DNA from: Pararoseomonas baculiformis | Lineage (GTDB): Bacteria; Pseudomonadota; Alphaproteobacteria; Acetobacterales; Acetobacteraceae | Assembly: GCF_017813395.1 (NCBI RefSeq) | Contig: NZ_JAGIZB010000001.1 | Location: 124,001-188,000, forward strand | Reading direction: 5' to 3' | Length of the DNA: 64,000 bases | Part shown: piece after piece, positions 51,323 through 61,475 of the stretch | Numbering within the stretch: position 1 is the first letter of the stretch | Layout: each line of letters starts with the position of its first letter | The notes under the pieces: generated by a model | Seen by the model: the letters and a program-made list of their open reading frames with translations, nothing else | Database searches by the model: none | What the model was told of the DNA's origin: nothing | Made by a program: the position numbers and the translations under genes

Positions 51323-52519
51323 CTATCGCGCCCGCATCACACGGGACAGCATCATCCCCAGCGCCAGCATGGCGGTGCCACTCACCAGCAGCGCCGGGCC
51401 GGCCCCCAGGCCCGCGAGCAGCGTGCCGAAGAGAAGCGGCCCAAGGGACTGCCCCACGAAGAAGGAGAAGGCGTGCAGGGCCACGGCCGAGCCGCGCGCC
51501 CGGGGCGCGATCTCCGTCACCCGCATCTGCAACGAGTTGTGCATGGTGAAATAGCCGAGGCCGATGGCGAACATGCCCAGGATCACGGGCAGGGCGCCCA
51601 GCGGCGCGCTCCACCCCACCGAGGCGATGGAGAGGAAGCCCAGCGCCACCACCACGCCGGCCAGGCGCTGCATCCGGGGCAGGCCGAGATGGGACAGCAT
51701 CGGCCCGGCGATGAAGGTATAGGCGACGCCGGAGGCCCCGAAGGCACCGATGGCGAAGCCCGCCTCCACCGCTCCGCCCAGGCCCCAGCCGGCGATCAGC
51801 GCCGCGAGATAGGGGAACAGCCCGAAGACGAAGAGACCTTCCGTGGCGACGGAGGCGTAGAGACGCCGCGCCATGGGCAGGGCGACGATTTCCCGGTACC
51901 GGCGCAAGGCCGAGCCGGCATCCAGGCGCCCCGGCGGCGCATCGGGTTCCCGCCGCAGGTCGCGCCAGAGGACGAAGCCCATGGCCAGCACCGCCACCGC
52001 CCCGCCGGCGATGATGCCGCGCCAGTCCACGAAGCCATGGATCAGGCCGGAGGCGACGCCGCCCGTGATCTGCCCGGCGGTGGAAAAGGCCAGGAGCCGG
52101 CTGAGCGCCACCTGCCGCGCGGATTGTGATACCCGGTCCCCGAAGGTGGCGATCACCAGCGGGTAGATGCCTCCCGCAGCCGCCCCGGCCAGGGCACGGA
52201 AGACGAAGAGCAGGCCGAGGCTGGGGGTCAGGGCGCAGGCAACCAGGGCCAACCCGGTGAGGAGGGTGGCGTAGGCGATGATCCGCCGCTTGCCCAGCGC
52301 GTCCCCCACCGGACCCAGGAGGGGCTGCACCAGCGCATAGGGCAGCGCGAAGGCCGAGGCGAGCAGCGCCACCGCATCCGTCGCCACTGCGAAATCCCGC
52401 GCGATCTCCGGCAGGATGGGATCCAGGCTGCGGGAGGCAAGGGAGGTGGTGAAGGCCGCCAGGCCATACAGGGTGATGAGCCGGCGGGTGCGGGCTGGGT
52501 CATCGGTGGGGACGGACAT
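51323..52519 (-). CDS. MFS transporter
   Basis: A 398-residue, 12-helix major facilitator. VQPLLGPVGDALGKRRIIAY is motif A, and LAGAAAGGIYPLVIATFGDR and FSTAGQITGGVASGLIHGFV follow in the N-half. YFTMHNSLQMRVTEIAPRAR lies in the C-half. It resembles the AraJ-like and arabinose/drug-type exporters. It is the last of four minus-strand genes with gaps of 32, 48 and 77 bases, so it probably moves a substrate or product of that cluster. A palindromic GC stem (GGCGGCC/GGCCGCC) lies in the 77-base gap before its start. Confidence 0.85.
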   Translation of the reverse strand: MSVPTDDPARTRRLITLYGLAAFTTSLASRSLDPILPEIARDFAVATDAVALLASAFALPYALVQPLLGPVGDALGKRRIIAYATLLTGLALVACALTPSLGLLFVFRALAGAAAGGIYPLVIATFGDRVSQSARQVALSRLLAFSTAGQITGGVASGLIHGFVDWRGIIAGGAVAVLAMGFVLWRDLRREPDAPPGRLDAGSALRRYREIVALPMARRLYASVATEGLFVFGLFPYLAALIAGWGLGGAVEAGFAIGAFGASGVAYTFIAGPMLSHLGLPRMQRLAGVVVALGFLSIASVGWSAPLGALPVILGMFAIGLGYFTMHNSLQMRVTEIAPRARGSAVALHAFSFFVGQSLGPLLFGTLLAGLGAGPALLVSGTAMLALGMMLSRVMRAR

Positions 52520-52596
52520 GCGGGCCCATGCTGCGGCGGCCGGAGCGGGGCCGCCACCCCTGCCCGCGCGGGGCTGCGATGCGGCCGCCTTTTTCC

Positions 52597-53322
52597 TTAG
52601 CCCTTCCGGGCGAGGCTCGTCAGCGCCTCGGTCTTCGCCACCCAGCCGAAGAAGCTGCGCACGTTGAACACGGTCGCGTCATGCACGAAGCGCGGGCCGC
52701 CCTGCCAGCAGGCATCCTCGACCAGCACGGGCCAGAACTCCCGGTGGAAGGCCTCGCGCAGCGTGCTCTCCACGCAGACATTGGTGGCAACGCCGCAGAA
52801 CAGGATGTCCCGAATGCCGCGGGCGCGCAGCATCATCTCCAGCTGCGTGCCGCTGAAGCCGCCATAGCGGGGCTTCTGGATCAGGATGTCGCCCGGGGCG
52901 CGCTGCATCTGCGGTAGCAGCGCGTAGTCCCAGCTGCCCTTGGCCAGCAGCGTGCCTTCCAGCTCCGGCTGCTCGCGCATCAGCCGCAGGGCGTTGGACT
53001 TCCAGTGATTGGGCGAGCCGGGGCCGCCCGCCTCGATCCCCTCGGGGTCCCATCCATTCTGGAACCAGACGATGGTGATGCCGAGCATCCGGGCCGCGGC
53101 CACCACCTGCGCCACCTTGTCGATCACGGATTGCGCGCCCGACAGGTCGAAGCCTGCCTTGTCGAGATAGCCTTCCCTCGACGCATAGGCGTTCTGCATG
53201 TCCACCACGATCAGCGCGGTGCGGGCGGGCAGCAGCGGGAAGGGCTCGGGTTCGGCCTGGAGGAGGAGGTCCCCCTCCACGCGCGGAAGATCCTGGGGGG
53301 CGCGGTCGGTCATCCCCGCCAT
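52597..53322 (-). CDS. rutB: RutB-like cysteine amidohydrolase (isochorismatase superfamily)
   Basis: A 241-residue hydrolase. The catalytic triad is visible as the aspartate in ALIVVDMQNAYAS, the lysine in LLAKGSWDY and the cysteine in VATNVCVESTLRE. Long matches to E. coli RutB (WFQNGWD, EAGGPGSPN, KSNALRLMR, KPRYGGF, FFGWV) make a ureidoacrylate or similar carbamoyl amide a likely substrate. RutB acts after the pyrimidine-ring oxygenase RutA, but no rutA, C, D, E, F or G is present. The upstream FAD monooxygenase could play the ring-oxidising role. An alternative start lies three codons downstream. Confidence 0.78.
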   Translation of the reverse strand: MAGMTDRAPQDLPRVEGDLLLQAEPEPFPLLPARTALIVVDMQNAYASREGYLDKAGFDLSGAQSVIDKVAQVVAAARMLGITIVWFQNGWDPEGIEAGGPGSPNHWKSNALRLMREQPELEGTLLAKGSWDYALLPQMQRAPGDILIQKPRYGGFSGTQLEMMLRARGIRDILFCGVATNVCVESTLREAFHREFWPVLVEDACWQGGPRFVHDATVFNVRSFFGWVAKTEALTSLARKG

Positions 53323-53370
53323 GCTGCGCCGCAGGATGCGCCGCGTCCAGCGCGGCGCCGGCCCATCCGG

Positions 53371-54642
53371 TCAGTGGCGCGCGAGGCTGGGCGAGCCGAG
53401 CCGCGCGGATAGGCTGGGCCGGGCATTCAGCAGCACGGGATCGAAGCCCGCCTTGCGCTTGTAGTCGCGGGCGATGCCCTCCAGCTCCGCCATGGGCAGC
53501 ACCGACTCCCGCCCGCCCGCGGCGGCAAAGCCCTGGGGAGCGCGCTGCTCGGCCAGGTCCAGCACCAGGTCCGGCCCCTGGCCACGCGCCGCCTGCACCA
53601 GGGCGGAGGTGGCGGGCCGCCGCGTCGCCTCATAGGCGCGCAGCCCGGCCGTCACCTCCCCTTCGGTCGCCAGGTGGAAGGCCAGGGTCCGGGCGTCGAG
53701 AATGCCCTGGGAAGCGCCGTTGGAGCCGATCGGGTACATCGGATGCGCCGCATCCCCCAGCAGCGTCACCCGGCCCCGCGTCCATTCCGGCAGGGGGTCG
53801 CGATCCACCATCGGGAATTCCCACACGGCGGGCGCGGCGCGGATGAGGGAGGGCACGGAGAGCCAGGGCCATTCCCAGCCGGCGAAATCGGGCAGGAAAT
53901 CCTCGATCCGTCCCGGGCGGTTCCAGTCCTCCCGCGCCCAATGGGTGCTGGGATCCATGCGACGCTCGGCGATCCAGTTGATCAGCGCCGGGCGTTCCGC
54001 CGTGGCTTCCCGGATGGGGTAGCACACGAATTTCAGTTCGCTGCTGCCCGCCTGCACCATGGTGCGGCCGGTGAGATAGCCCGGGTGCTCGGACACGGCG
54101 CGCCACATCAGGCTGCCGTTCCAGCGCGGCGCGCCCTCATGCGGGTGCCAGGTGGCGCGGATGGCGCTGTGGATGCCATCCGCCGCCACCACCGCGTCGC
54201 CGCGCGCCCTGCCCCCGCCTTCCAGATGCAGGGTCGCGCCTTCCGCATCCGACTCCGCCGCGATCCCGCGCGAGCCGAGATGAATGGCATCGCCCAGCCG
54301 CTCCCGCGCCGCTTCCAGCAGCAGCATGAACAGCGTGCCGCGATGGATGCTCACCTGCGGCCAGCGATAGCCGGCGGCCAGGCCGCGATCCTCGCGCCAC
54401 ACCTCCTCGCCGCGCCTGGTCGCGTAGAGCAGATCGCGCGTCGGCACGCCGGCGGCCAGGACGCGCTCCCCCAGACCCAGCTCCGTCAGCTCCCGCACCG
54501 AATGGGGCAGGAGGTTGATGCCGACGCCGAGCGGCTTCGGCATGGAGACGGCCTCATGCACCTCCACCCCGATTCCGGCCTGGTGCAGCGCCATGGCCAG
54601 GGTCAGCCCGCTGATCCCGCCGCCGGAAATGACGATGTGCAT
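53371..54642 (-). CDS. FAD-dependent monooxygenase
   Basis: A 423-residue single-component flavin hydroxylase of the PHBH/UbiH class. The FAD fold is IVISGGGISGLTLAMALHQA, the mid-protein DG motif is AVVAADGIHSAIRATW, and RVTLLGDAAHPMYPIGSNGA is the second FAD motif. Family members hydroxylate aromatic or N-heteroaromatic rings using NAD(P)H and oxygen. The pattern is near PhzS-like and salicylate-type enzymes, without a firm substrate. The ATG at 54642 follows GGGGAGGAGG six bases upstream. It lies between the Bug and RutB-like genes, a likely co-transcribed catabolic set. Confidence 0.87.
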   Translation of the reverse strand: MHIVISGGGISGLTLAMALHQAGIGVEVHEAVSMPKPLGVGINLLPHSVRELTELGLGERVLAAGVPTRDLLYATRRGEEVWREDRGLAAGYRWPQVSIHRGTLFMLLLEAARERLGDAIHLGSRGIAAESDAEGATLHLEGGGRARGDAVVAADGIHSAIRATWHPHEGAPRWNGSLMWRAVSEHPGYLTGRTMVQAGSSELKFVCYPIREATAERPALINWIAERRMDPSTHWAREDWNRPGRIEDFLPDFAGWEWPWLSVPSLIRAAPAVWEFPMVDRDPLPEWTRGRVTLLGDAAHPMYPIGSNGASQGILDARTLAFHLATEGEVTAGLRAYEATRRPATSALVQAARGQGPDLVLDLAEQRAPQGFAAAGGRESVLPMAELEGIARDYKRKAGFDPVLLNARPSLSARLGSPSLARH

Positions 54643-54674
54643 GGCGCGCCTCCTCCCCTGTCCCGGCGGAACGG

Positions 54675-55661
54675 TCACTGGTCCGGCTTGAAGCCGGAGG
54701 CGGCGACGATCGGGCCCCAGCCCTCCAGCTCGCGGGCGATCCGCTCCCGGAAGGCGGCGGGCTGCATGATGGTGGGGTCCAGGTCGATCTTCGTCAGCAC
54801 CTCCTTCACCTCAGCGCTGGCGGCGGCGGTGGCCAGGGCATCATGCAGCGCGGAGACGGTGGCGGGGGAGGCGCCGGCGGGCAGGAAGGCGCCGTACCAT
54901 TCCTCATGCACCAGCTCCGGGAAGCCGGATTCCGCGAAGGTGGGCAGATCCGGAAGGCGCGGCGGCCGCTGGGGAGAGGAGACGGCCAGCAGCCGCGCAT
55001 CGCCCGAGCGATGGAAGGCGGTCAGCTCCCCCAGCGGCAGGATCACGGCCTGCAGCGTGCCGGCGAGCAGGTCCGTCACCGCCGGGGCGGAGCCGCGATA
55101 GGGGATGTGGTTCATGGTCAGCCCGGTTTTCCGCGCCAGCTCCACTCCCATGAAATGGGGCACGGAGCCCGGCACGGGCGCGGCCCAGTCCACGGCGCGC
55201 TGTGTCTTTCCCCAGGCCAGGAATTCCTCGAGCGTCCGCGCCGGATGCCGGGCCGCGACCGCGAGGCCGAAGGAGAAGAGGCAGACCGGCGCGACGGGCG
55301 TGAAATCCTTCAGCGGGTCGTACCGCAGCGATGTCGGGTAGAGATGCGGGTAGATCGTGATCATCGAGGCAGGGGTGATCGCGAAGGCCGAGCCATCGGG
55401 CGGAAGGCCCTTCAGCAATTCCAGCGCCAGCCGCCCACCCGCGCCGGGGCGGTTGTCCACCACCATCTGCGCGGCGCCCTGGGCGCGCAGCCGCTCGGCA
55501 TAGAGGCGGGTGACGCTGTCGGCGGTGCCGCCGGGAGGAAAGCCGACAATGGCGCGGCCCGCGCGCCCTGTCTGGGCCGCGGCCGGGCCGAGGCCGGCGA
55601 CGAGCGCCGCGCCGCCCAGGCCCGCCAGCGCCGAACGACGCCCCATCATTCCACGCGACAT
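54675..55661 (-). CDS. Bug-family solute-binding protein
   Basis: A 328-residue periplasmic protein with a twin-arginine-like signal (MGRRSALAGLGGAALVAGLG, cleaved after AAAQ). The Bug signature GRAIVGFPPGGTADSVTRLY and the pocket loop VVDNRPGAGGRLALELL are present, and HIPYRGSAPAVTDLLAGTLQ is typical. It is the first gene of the Bug-monooxygenase-RutB-MFS cluster, so it may bring in or sense the cluster's substrate. There are no TctA/TctB membrane partners in the window. Confidence 0.87.
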   Translation of the reverse strand: MSRGMMGRRSALAGLGGAALVAGLGPAAAQTGRAGRAIVGFPPGGTADSVTRLYAERLRAQGAAQMVVDNRPGAGGRLALELLKGLPPDGSAFAITPASMITIYPHLYPTSLRYDPLKDFTPVAPVCLFSFGLAVAARHPARTLEEFLAWGKTQRAVDWAAPVPGSVPHFMGVELARKTGLTMNHIPYRGSAPAVTDLLAGTLQAVILPLGELTAFHRSGDARLLAVSSPQRPPRLPDLPTFAESGFPELVHEEWYGAFLPAGASPATVSALHDALATAAASAEVKEVLTKIDLDPTIMQPAAFRERIARELEGWGPIVAASGFKPDQ

Positions 55662-55846
55662 GCTGCGTGCCTCTCCCTGTTCGTTTTTCCGGACCGGGAA
55701 CGCGGCCGCGCACAGGCCAGGGGGCGATGGGCGAGGCGGACGGTCCCGGCATTCCGGCCCGGTGGATGCCCGGGCCGCTTCCTTGCCGTCAGCCTGCCGT
55801 GGCGCCGCCTTTTGTCAATCGGCGGCGCCGGGCGGGGCAGGCCGGA

Positions 55847-57784
<1,938 letters not shown>

Positions 57785-57889
57785 TGGCGGCGGTCCTCCG
57801 GGGCTGGGCCCTTCTCGGGAAGCATCGTCGCCGCCTTCCCCCGGCCGTCAAGGCCGGGGATCGCGCCAGGCCTGGACAGTCCAGAAGGA

Positions 57890-57921
57890 AAGGGCCGGGA
57901 AGGTTCCCCTCCCCGGCCCTT
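57890..57921 (-). terminator. Terminator of the His/Pro/Tyr-rich protein gene
   Basis: AAGGGCCGGG (57890-57899) pairs with CCCGGCCCTT (57912-57921). It is 9 bases after the minus-strand stop, and on that strand the stem is followed by TTTCCTTCT, giving a usable intrinsic terminator. Confidence 0.75.
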
Positions 57922-57930
57922 CGGCCCCTC

Positions 57931-58269
57931 TCAGTAGCGGTGCCAGTGCCGCCGGTGGTGCCTCGGCGGCGGCGGCGGATAGCCCCGGTAGGCATGGTGG
58001 CGGCGCCAATGGGGCGGCGGCGGCGGCCGGTGCCAGTGGCGCGGGCCGTGGTAATGCCGGCGGGGCGGCGGGCCGTAGTAGTAGGGGCGTGGCGGCGGCC
58101 CCCACTGGACAGGCATGGCCGCCATGGGCTGGCCGGTGGAGATGGTCACGGAACCAACGGGCTGGGCCTGGGCCGCCGGGGCGGCAAGCAGGGTGGGCGC
58201 GCCCAGCAAAGCCGCCAGGATGGCGATCCGCCGCCCCCAGGCACCGATCTTGGCGAGGGTGTCTCGCAT
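57931..58269 (-). CDS. Secreted His/Pro/Tyr/Arg-rich protein
   Basis: A 112-residue product. Residues 1-36 are a Sec-type signal (IAILAALLGAPTLLAAPAAQ, cleavage after AQA). The mature part is low-complexity: PPPRPYYYGPPPRRHYHGPR, then HWHRPPPPPHWRRHHAYRGY, ending PPPPPRHHRRHWHRY. The clustered histidines suggest metal binding or a surface/cell-wall role, but I know no characterised relative. Similar short proteins are common and unannotated in this bacterial group. It precedes acs on the same strand but is separated by a terminator. Confidence 0.72.
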   Translation of the reverse strand: MRDTLAKIGAWGRRIAILAALLGAPTLLAAPAAQAQPVGSVTISTGQPMAAMPVQWGPPPRPYYYGPPPRRHYHGPRHWHRPPPPPHWRRHHAYRGYPPPPPRHHRRHWHRY

Positions 58270-58422
58270 GATGGCATCCTTTCTGCGTCAGGCCAGGGAA
58301 GGCCCTTTCACTGCATCAGGAAACGCCCCGATACGGGCGGGGTCACGACCGGATTGCGGCGGGGCGGAGGCGGCGTGTCGCGAAAGGTGACAAGGCCGGG
58401 CCGGGCCGGTCGCAACCCCCTT

Positions 58423-58770
58423 TCACAACCCCGCATCCTCGGGCACCAGCACCGCCCCGTCCTCGATCCGCACCTCCACCGCTTCCAGCGAATCCCCGGC
58501 GCAGGGGCCGGCGACGCAGAACCCGTCCTCCACCCGGAAGCGGGCGCCATGGGCGGTGCAGACGAGATGCCGGCGCGGCCCGTCCAGGAAGCGGTCCGGC
58601 AGGCTCTCCAGCGGGATCCCGATATGGGGGCAGGAATTCACATAGACATGGACCGCATCGCCCCGCCGCACGGCGACGAGACCGGTGAAGCCGCCCGGCC
58701 CGGGCGGGAAGCCGCGCGCCTCGCCATCCCGGATGTCCTCCAGCCGGCAGAGACGGCGCGTGAGGCTCAA
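58423..58770 (-). CDS. Rieske [2Fe-2S] protein
   Basis: A 115-residue soluble Rieske ferredoxin. The cluster ligands are visible in VNSCPHIGIPL (CxH) and LVCTAHGARF (CxxH). The spacing of about 25 residues is longer than the usual 16-18. The TTG at 58768-58770 overlaps the upstream stop as TTGA and is the only start that fits, because conserved sequence (TRRLCRLEDIRDGEARGF) begins right after it. It is the third gene of a tightly coupled YciI-EVE-Rieske set. It could pass electrons to an oxygenase, but none is adjacent. Confidence 0.82.
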   Translation of the reverse strand: MSLTRRLCRLEDIRDGEARGFPPGPGGFTGLVAVRRGDAVHVYVNSCPHIGIPLESLPDRFLDGPRRHLVCTAHGARFRVEDGFCVAGPCAGDSLEAVEVRIEDGAVLVPEDAGL

Positions 58771-59177
58771 AGCCCGGCCATGGCGGAGATCACCGCCCAA
58801 TGCTCCGCCGAGACGGGCACGACGGAGAGGCGGGACTGGCGGATCAGCGCCAGCCCTTCCAGCCGCGGCTCGGCCTTCATGGCGGCGAGGGTGACGGGTC
58901 TCGGCACCGGCTTCACGGCGCGCATGTCCACGCAGCACCAGCGGCCGGTCTCATCGGTCGGATCGGGATAGGCCTCGCGCACCACCTCGACGATGCCCAC
59001 GACCTCGCGGCCCTCGTTGGAGTGATAGAAGAAGGCGTGGTCGCCCGCCTTCATCTCCCGCAGGTTCTTCGCGGCCTGGGCGTTGCGCACGCCGGTCCAG
59101 GGTTCCACCCCGTTCCGCACCTGCTCATCCCAGGAGAAGGCGTCGGGCTCGCTCTTCACCAGCCAATAGGCGGTCAC
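58767..59177 (-). CDS. EVE domain protein
   Basis: A 136-residue PUA-like EVE protein. YWLVKSEPDAFSWDEQVRNG, WTGVRNAQAAKNLREMKAGD, HAFFYHSNEGREVVGIVEVV and DPTDETGRWCCVDMRAVKPV are the conserved strands around the ligand pocket. EVE domains recognise modified bases or RNA; this single-domain form is widespread and uncharacterised. The GTG start overlaps the YciI stop as GTGA, and the stop overlaps the Rieske start. Confidence 0.92.
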   Translation of the reverse strand: MTAYWLVKSEPDAFSWDEQVRNGVEPWTGVRNAQAAKNLREMKAGDHAFFYHSNEGREVVGIVEVVREAYPDPTDETGRWCCVDMRAVKPVPRPVTLAAMKAEPRLEGLALIRQSRLSVVPVSAEHWAVISAMAGL

Positions 59178-59467
59178 GCCACGCGCAGCCCGTCGCGGAA
59201 GACCTCGCGGAAGGCGTGCACGGTCTGCGTCGCGAAGACATCGGCTTCCCAGAAGGGGTCGGCCTTGGCGAAGGCCTTCGCGGTTTCGAGGTCCGGCTGC
59301 TCGGTCACCACGATGCTGCCGCGCTGCTTGCCGTCCTCGTCCAGCAGCGGGCCGACATAGCGGAGCATGGGGCCGGCGGCCTCAAGCCAGACCAGGTGCT
59401 TCGGCCGGGCGGCGAGGCGGCGCTCCAGCGCGTCCGGCTTGTCGTGGCTGATGATGGCGAAGAGCAT
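59174..59467 (-). CDS. YciI family protein
   Basis: A 97-residue small protein. LFAIISHDKPDALERRLAAR begins the ferredoxin-like fold. KHLVWLEAAGPMLRYVGPLL includes the conserved histidine, and the C-terminal half (DLETAKAFAKADPFWEADVF) has the usual ADPF-type turn. YciI proteins are dimeric, and a His-Asp pair has been proposed as catalytic. This compact form next to an EVE gene is common in alphaproteobacteria. It is the first gene of the coupled set. Confidence 0.88.
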   Translation of the reverse strand: MLFAIISHDKPDALERRLAARPKHLVWLEAAGPMLRYVGPLLDEDGKQRGSIVVTEQPDLETAKAFAKADPFWEADVFATQTVHAFREVFRDGLRVA

Positions 59468-59548
59468 GGCCGTCCCCCTCGCCCGGCGAATCAGTGGCCG
59501 GGGCGGCGCGCATGGAAGCGCCTGATGGGCGGATCACGCAACCGGGAG

Positions 59549-60145
59549 TTAGCCCGGCGTGGGGTCGTGATGCACGCGGCGCAGCCGGACCGCCAGGCCG
59601 ATCAGAAGCCCGCCGCCGACCACCGCGTTGATCGCCACCACCCAGATCAGGGCCAGCAGCCCCGGCCCGGGCGCGGCAACGAGCCACAGCCCCACGATCA
59701 CCCCCAGAACGCCCCAGAGCCCCAGCAGCCAGCTTCCGCTGCGCCAGGCCAGGAGGATGCGGAAGATGCCCGTGACGACGGACCAGACGGCGACGAGAAG
59801 AACGAGCGCGAAGGCCGAGGCGACTGGCATGACCAGCAGCAGCACCGCGGCGACAAGGGAGAGCAGGCCATCCAGCCACAGCCATCCGGTGCCGGGCCTT
59901 GCGTTGCCCAACATGGCCGGGCGGCCGGTGATCGCCTGCCAGAGAGTGAACACGCCATCCAGCGCAAGCCAGGCTGCCAGAACCCCGAGGATGACCGCCA
60001 GCCCCAGCCCGGGCGCGAGAAAGGCGAAGATGCCGAAAAGAATAGAGGCGATGCCGCGCAGCAGCAGCAGCCACCAGCCGCTTGCCAGGGCGCGGATGAC
60101 GCGGAAACGGCCCTCCGCAGCAGGCGGGATGACGGTGGCGGACAT
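59549..60145 (-). CDS. HdeD-like membrane protein (DUF308)
   Basis: A 198-residue protein with six closely spaced hydrophobic helices arranged as three repeats, each beginning with a glycine-rich turn (LLLLRGIASILFGIFAFLAP, ALDGVFTLWQAITGR, ILLAWRSGSWLLGLWGVLGV). This is the HdeD layout. HdeD is linked to acid resistance at high density in E. coli, but the function in other bacteria is unknown. The C-terminus is basic and cytoplasmic. It is transcribed alone, 81 bases before the YciI-EVE-Rieske set. Confidence 0.85.
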   Translation of the reverse strand: MSATVIPPAAEGRFRVIRALASGWWLLLLRGIASILFGIFAFLAPGLGLAVILGVLAAWLALDGVFTLWQAITGRPAMLGNARPGTGWLWLDGLLSLVAAVLLLVMPVASAFALVLLVAVWSVVTGIFRILLAWRSGSWLLGLWGVLGVIVGLWLVAAPGPGLLALIWVVAINAVVGGGLLIGLAVRLRRVHHDPTPG

Positions 60146-60456
60146 GCGTGGCGCTCCATGAGGAACTGGCCCAGGAGCGGCCAGGGCGATGGAAGGTTGC
60201 GCCTGGCTGGCCGGCTTCCGGAGCGCCGCGATGGCGGCACGCTCCGGTATCCACGCTTTGGGCCGAAATAGCTACGGGCGTGGGTATCGGACGATGGCCG
60301 CGTCGTAAGGGGGGTGAACCCCATGGGGACGGGTTTGCTGGAACCACCTCTGGCCCCACCATCGTACCGCAAAAGCAGAGACGCTGGAGGGGCGGATAAG
60401 TTTCGCCCCTCCGAACGCCATGCCCCGATCCCTGCGGGGGACAGGGGCACGGCGCA
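60146..60456. other. 311-base gap without a gene
   Basis: No coding region is supported. Next to the HdeD-like gene the left end should hold its promoter. GGAGGGGCG (60386-60394) pairs with CGCCCCTCC (60404-60412) over a 9-base loop, a likely terminator for the small membrane protein gene on the right. A weaker CCCTG/CAGGG stem lies just after it near 60428-60446. Confidence 0.55.
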
Positions 60457-60711
60457 TCAGACCGTCCGGCGGCCAGCCACCATGCGGTAGATGACGAGCA
60501 CGATGATCGCCCCGACCACGGCGCCGATGAAGCCGGCGCCTTCGCCGGCGCGGTACCAGCCGATCGCCTGGCCGAGATAGGTGGCGACAAGCGCGCCCAC
60601 GATGCCGAGGATGGTGGTGATGATGAAGCCGCCCGGATCGCGCCCGGGCATCAGCAGCTTGGCGACCGCGCCGGCCAGCAGGCCGATGATGATAGTGATG
60701 ATAATGCCCAT
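60457..60711 (-). CDS. GlsB/YeaQ/YmgE family stress-response membrane protein
   Basis: An 84-residue protein of three hydrophobic helices. IIITIIIGLLAGAVAKLLMP is followed by GRDPGGFIITTILGIVGALV and a C-terminal AGFIGAVVGAIIVLVIYRMV. The GRDPGG turn after helix 1 is the family hallmark. The ATG at 60711 has GGGAG nine bases upstream. These transglycosylase-associated-like proteins are induced by general stress; the mechanism is unknown. It is divergent from a small lipoprotein gene over 202 bases. Confidence 0.93.
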   Translation of the reverse strand: MGIIITIIIGLLAGAVAKLLMPGRDPGGFIITTILGIVGALVATYLGQAIGWYRAGEGAGFIGAVVGAIIVLVIYRMVAGRRTV

Positions 60712-60913
60712 AGATCGGTGCTCCCGATGGTTATGTCCCAAGGAGCGTCAAGGGCAGCATCAAGTTTCATAGCGTATCGACGTGTCCGGTCGATCATCGG
60801 GGCGTGTGCCATCGCGGCGCCGACCTGCCCGGCCTGGGCGCGCCACAGCGACCCGTCCGGGGCGGGCAACCGGCCATGCCCGGGTGCGTTGCCCTCCCCC
60901 GGTGGAGGATTAC

Positions 60914-61117
60914 ATGCGGCGAAACCTGCTGGCCTTCGGGGCATTCGGGCTGTTGGCGCTGACGGGCTGCGCGAGCAACGGCCGGCCATCCCGCAGCGCC
61001 TCCAGGCGAGGCTCCCCGAGGCACAATTCCGCCACTCGCCGGAACACGCCACGCGAGACCAGCGAGGATGAACAGCCCCAGGCCGCCAAGCTCTCAGACC
61101 CCGTGCCCTGGCGATAA
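60914..61117 (+). CDS. Small basic lipoprotein of unknown function
   Basis: A 67-residue product. MRRNLLAFGAFGLLALTGC is a compact lipoprotein signal with a good lipobox (LTGC). The mature 49 residues are rich in serine and arginine (SNGRPSRSASRRGSPRHNSA) and then acidic, with no recognisable domain. GGAGG lies five bases before the ATG. The sequence is low-complexity, so a real gene is likely but not certain. The tRNA-Ala gene follows on the opposite strand. Confidence 0.6.
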   Translation: MRRNLLAFGAFGLLALTGCASNGRPSRSASRRGSPRHNSATRRNTPRETSEDEQPQAAKLSDPVPWR

Positions 61118-61215
61118 GGCGGGCCGCCATGGCCGGTCCCCAGGACAGGCTCACCCGCTCCGGGTGCATTGCATCCAGGCTTTGGCACGGGATCAGGATT
61201 TCGGCGGGAGAGGGA

Positions 61216-61291
61216 TGGTGGAGCTGAGGGGAATCGAACCCCTGGCCTCGTCATTGCGAACGACGCGCTCTCCCAACTGAGCTACAGCCCC
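61216..61291 (-). tRNA. tRNA-Ala (anticodon CGC)
   Basis: A 76-base tRNA with encoded CCA. The acceptor stem GGGGCTG/CAGCTCC contains the G3-U70 wobble pair, the alanine identity element. The D arm is GCTC/GAGC and the anticodon stem CGTCG/TGACG encloses TTCGCAA, with anticodon CGC at positions 34-36. The T arm is AGGGG/CCCCT with TTCGATT. It decodes the GCG alanine codon, one of the most used codons in this GC-rich DNA. Confidence 0.96.
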
Positions 61292-61475
61292 TTAACCATC
61301 GCCGCGCAGGCTTGGGGACCAGCGCGCCGGCGGCTTATTCCCCGGCGGAGGTTCCACGTCAAGCGTCTGCATGCGGGTCATGCTGGACGGCGTTCGGCGC
61401 GGGCCATACACAGCCGGCGCCATTGGGGCGCCGCAGGGCGCGCCACCAGGGGCGCGACACGGGTTCGGGGGCGGT

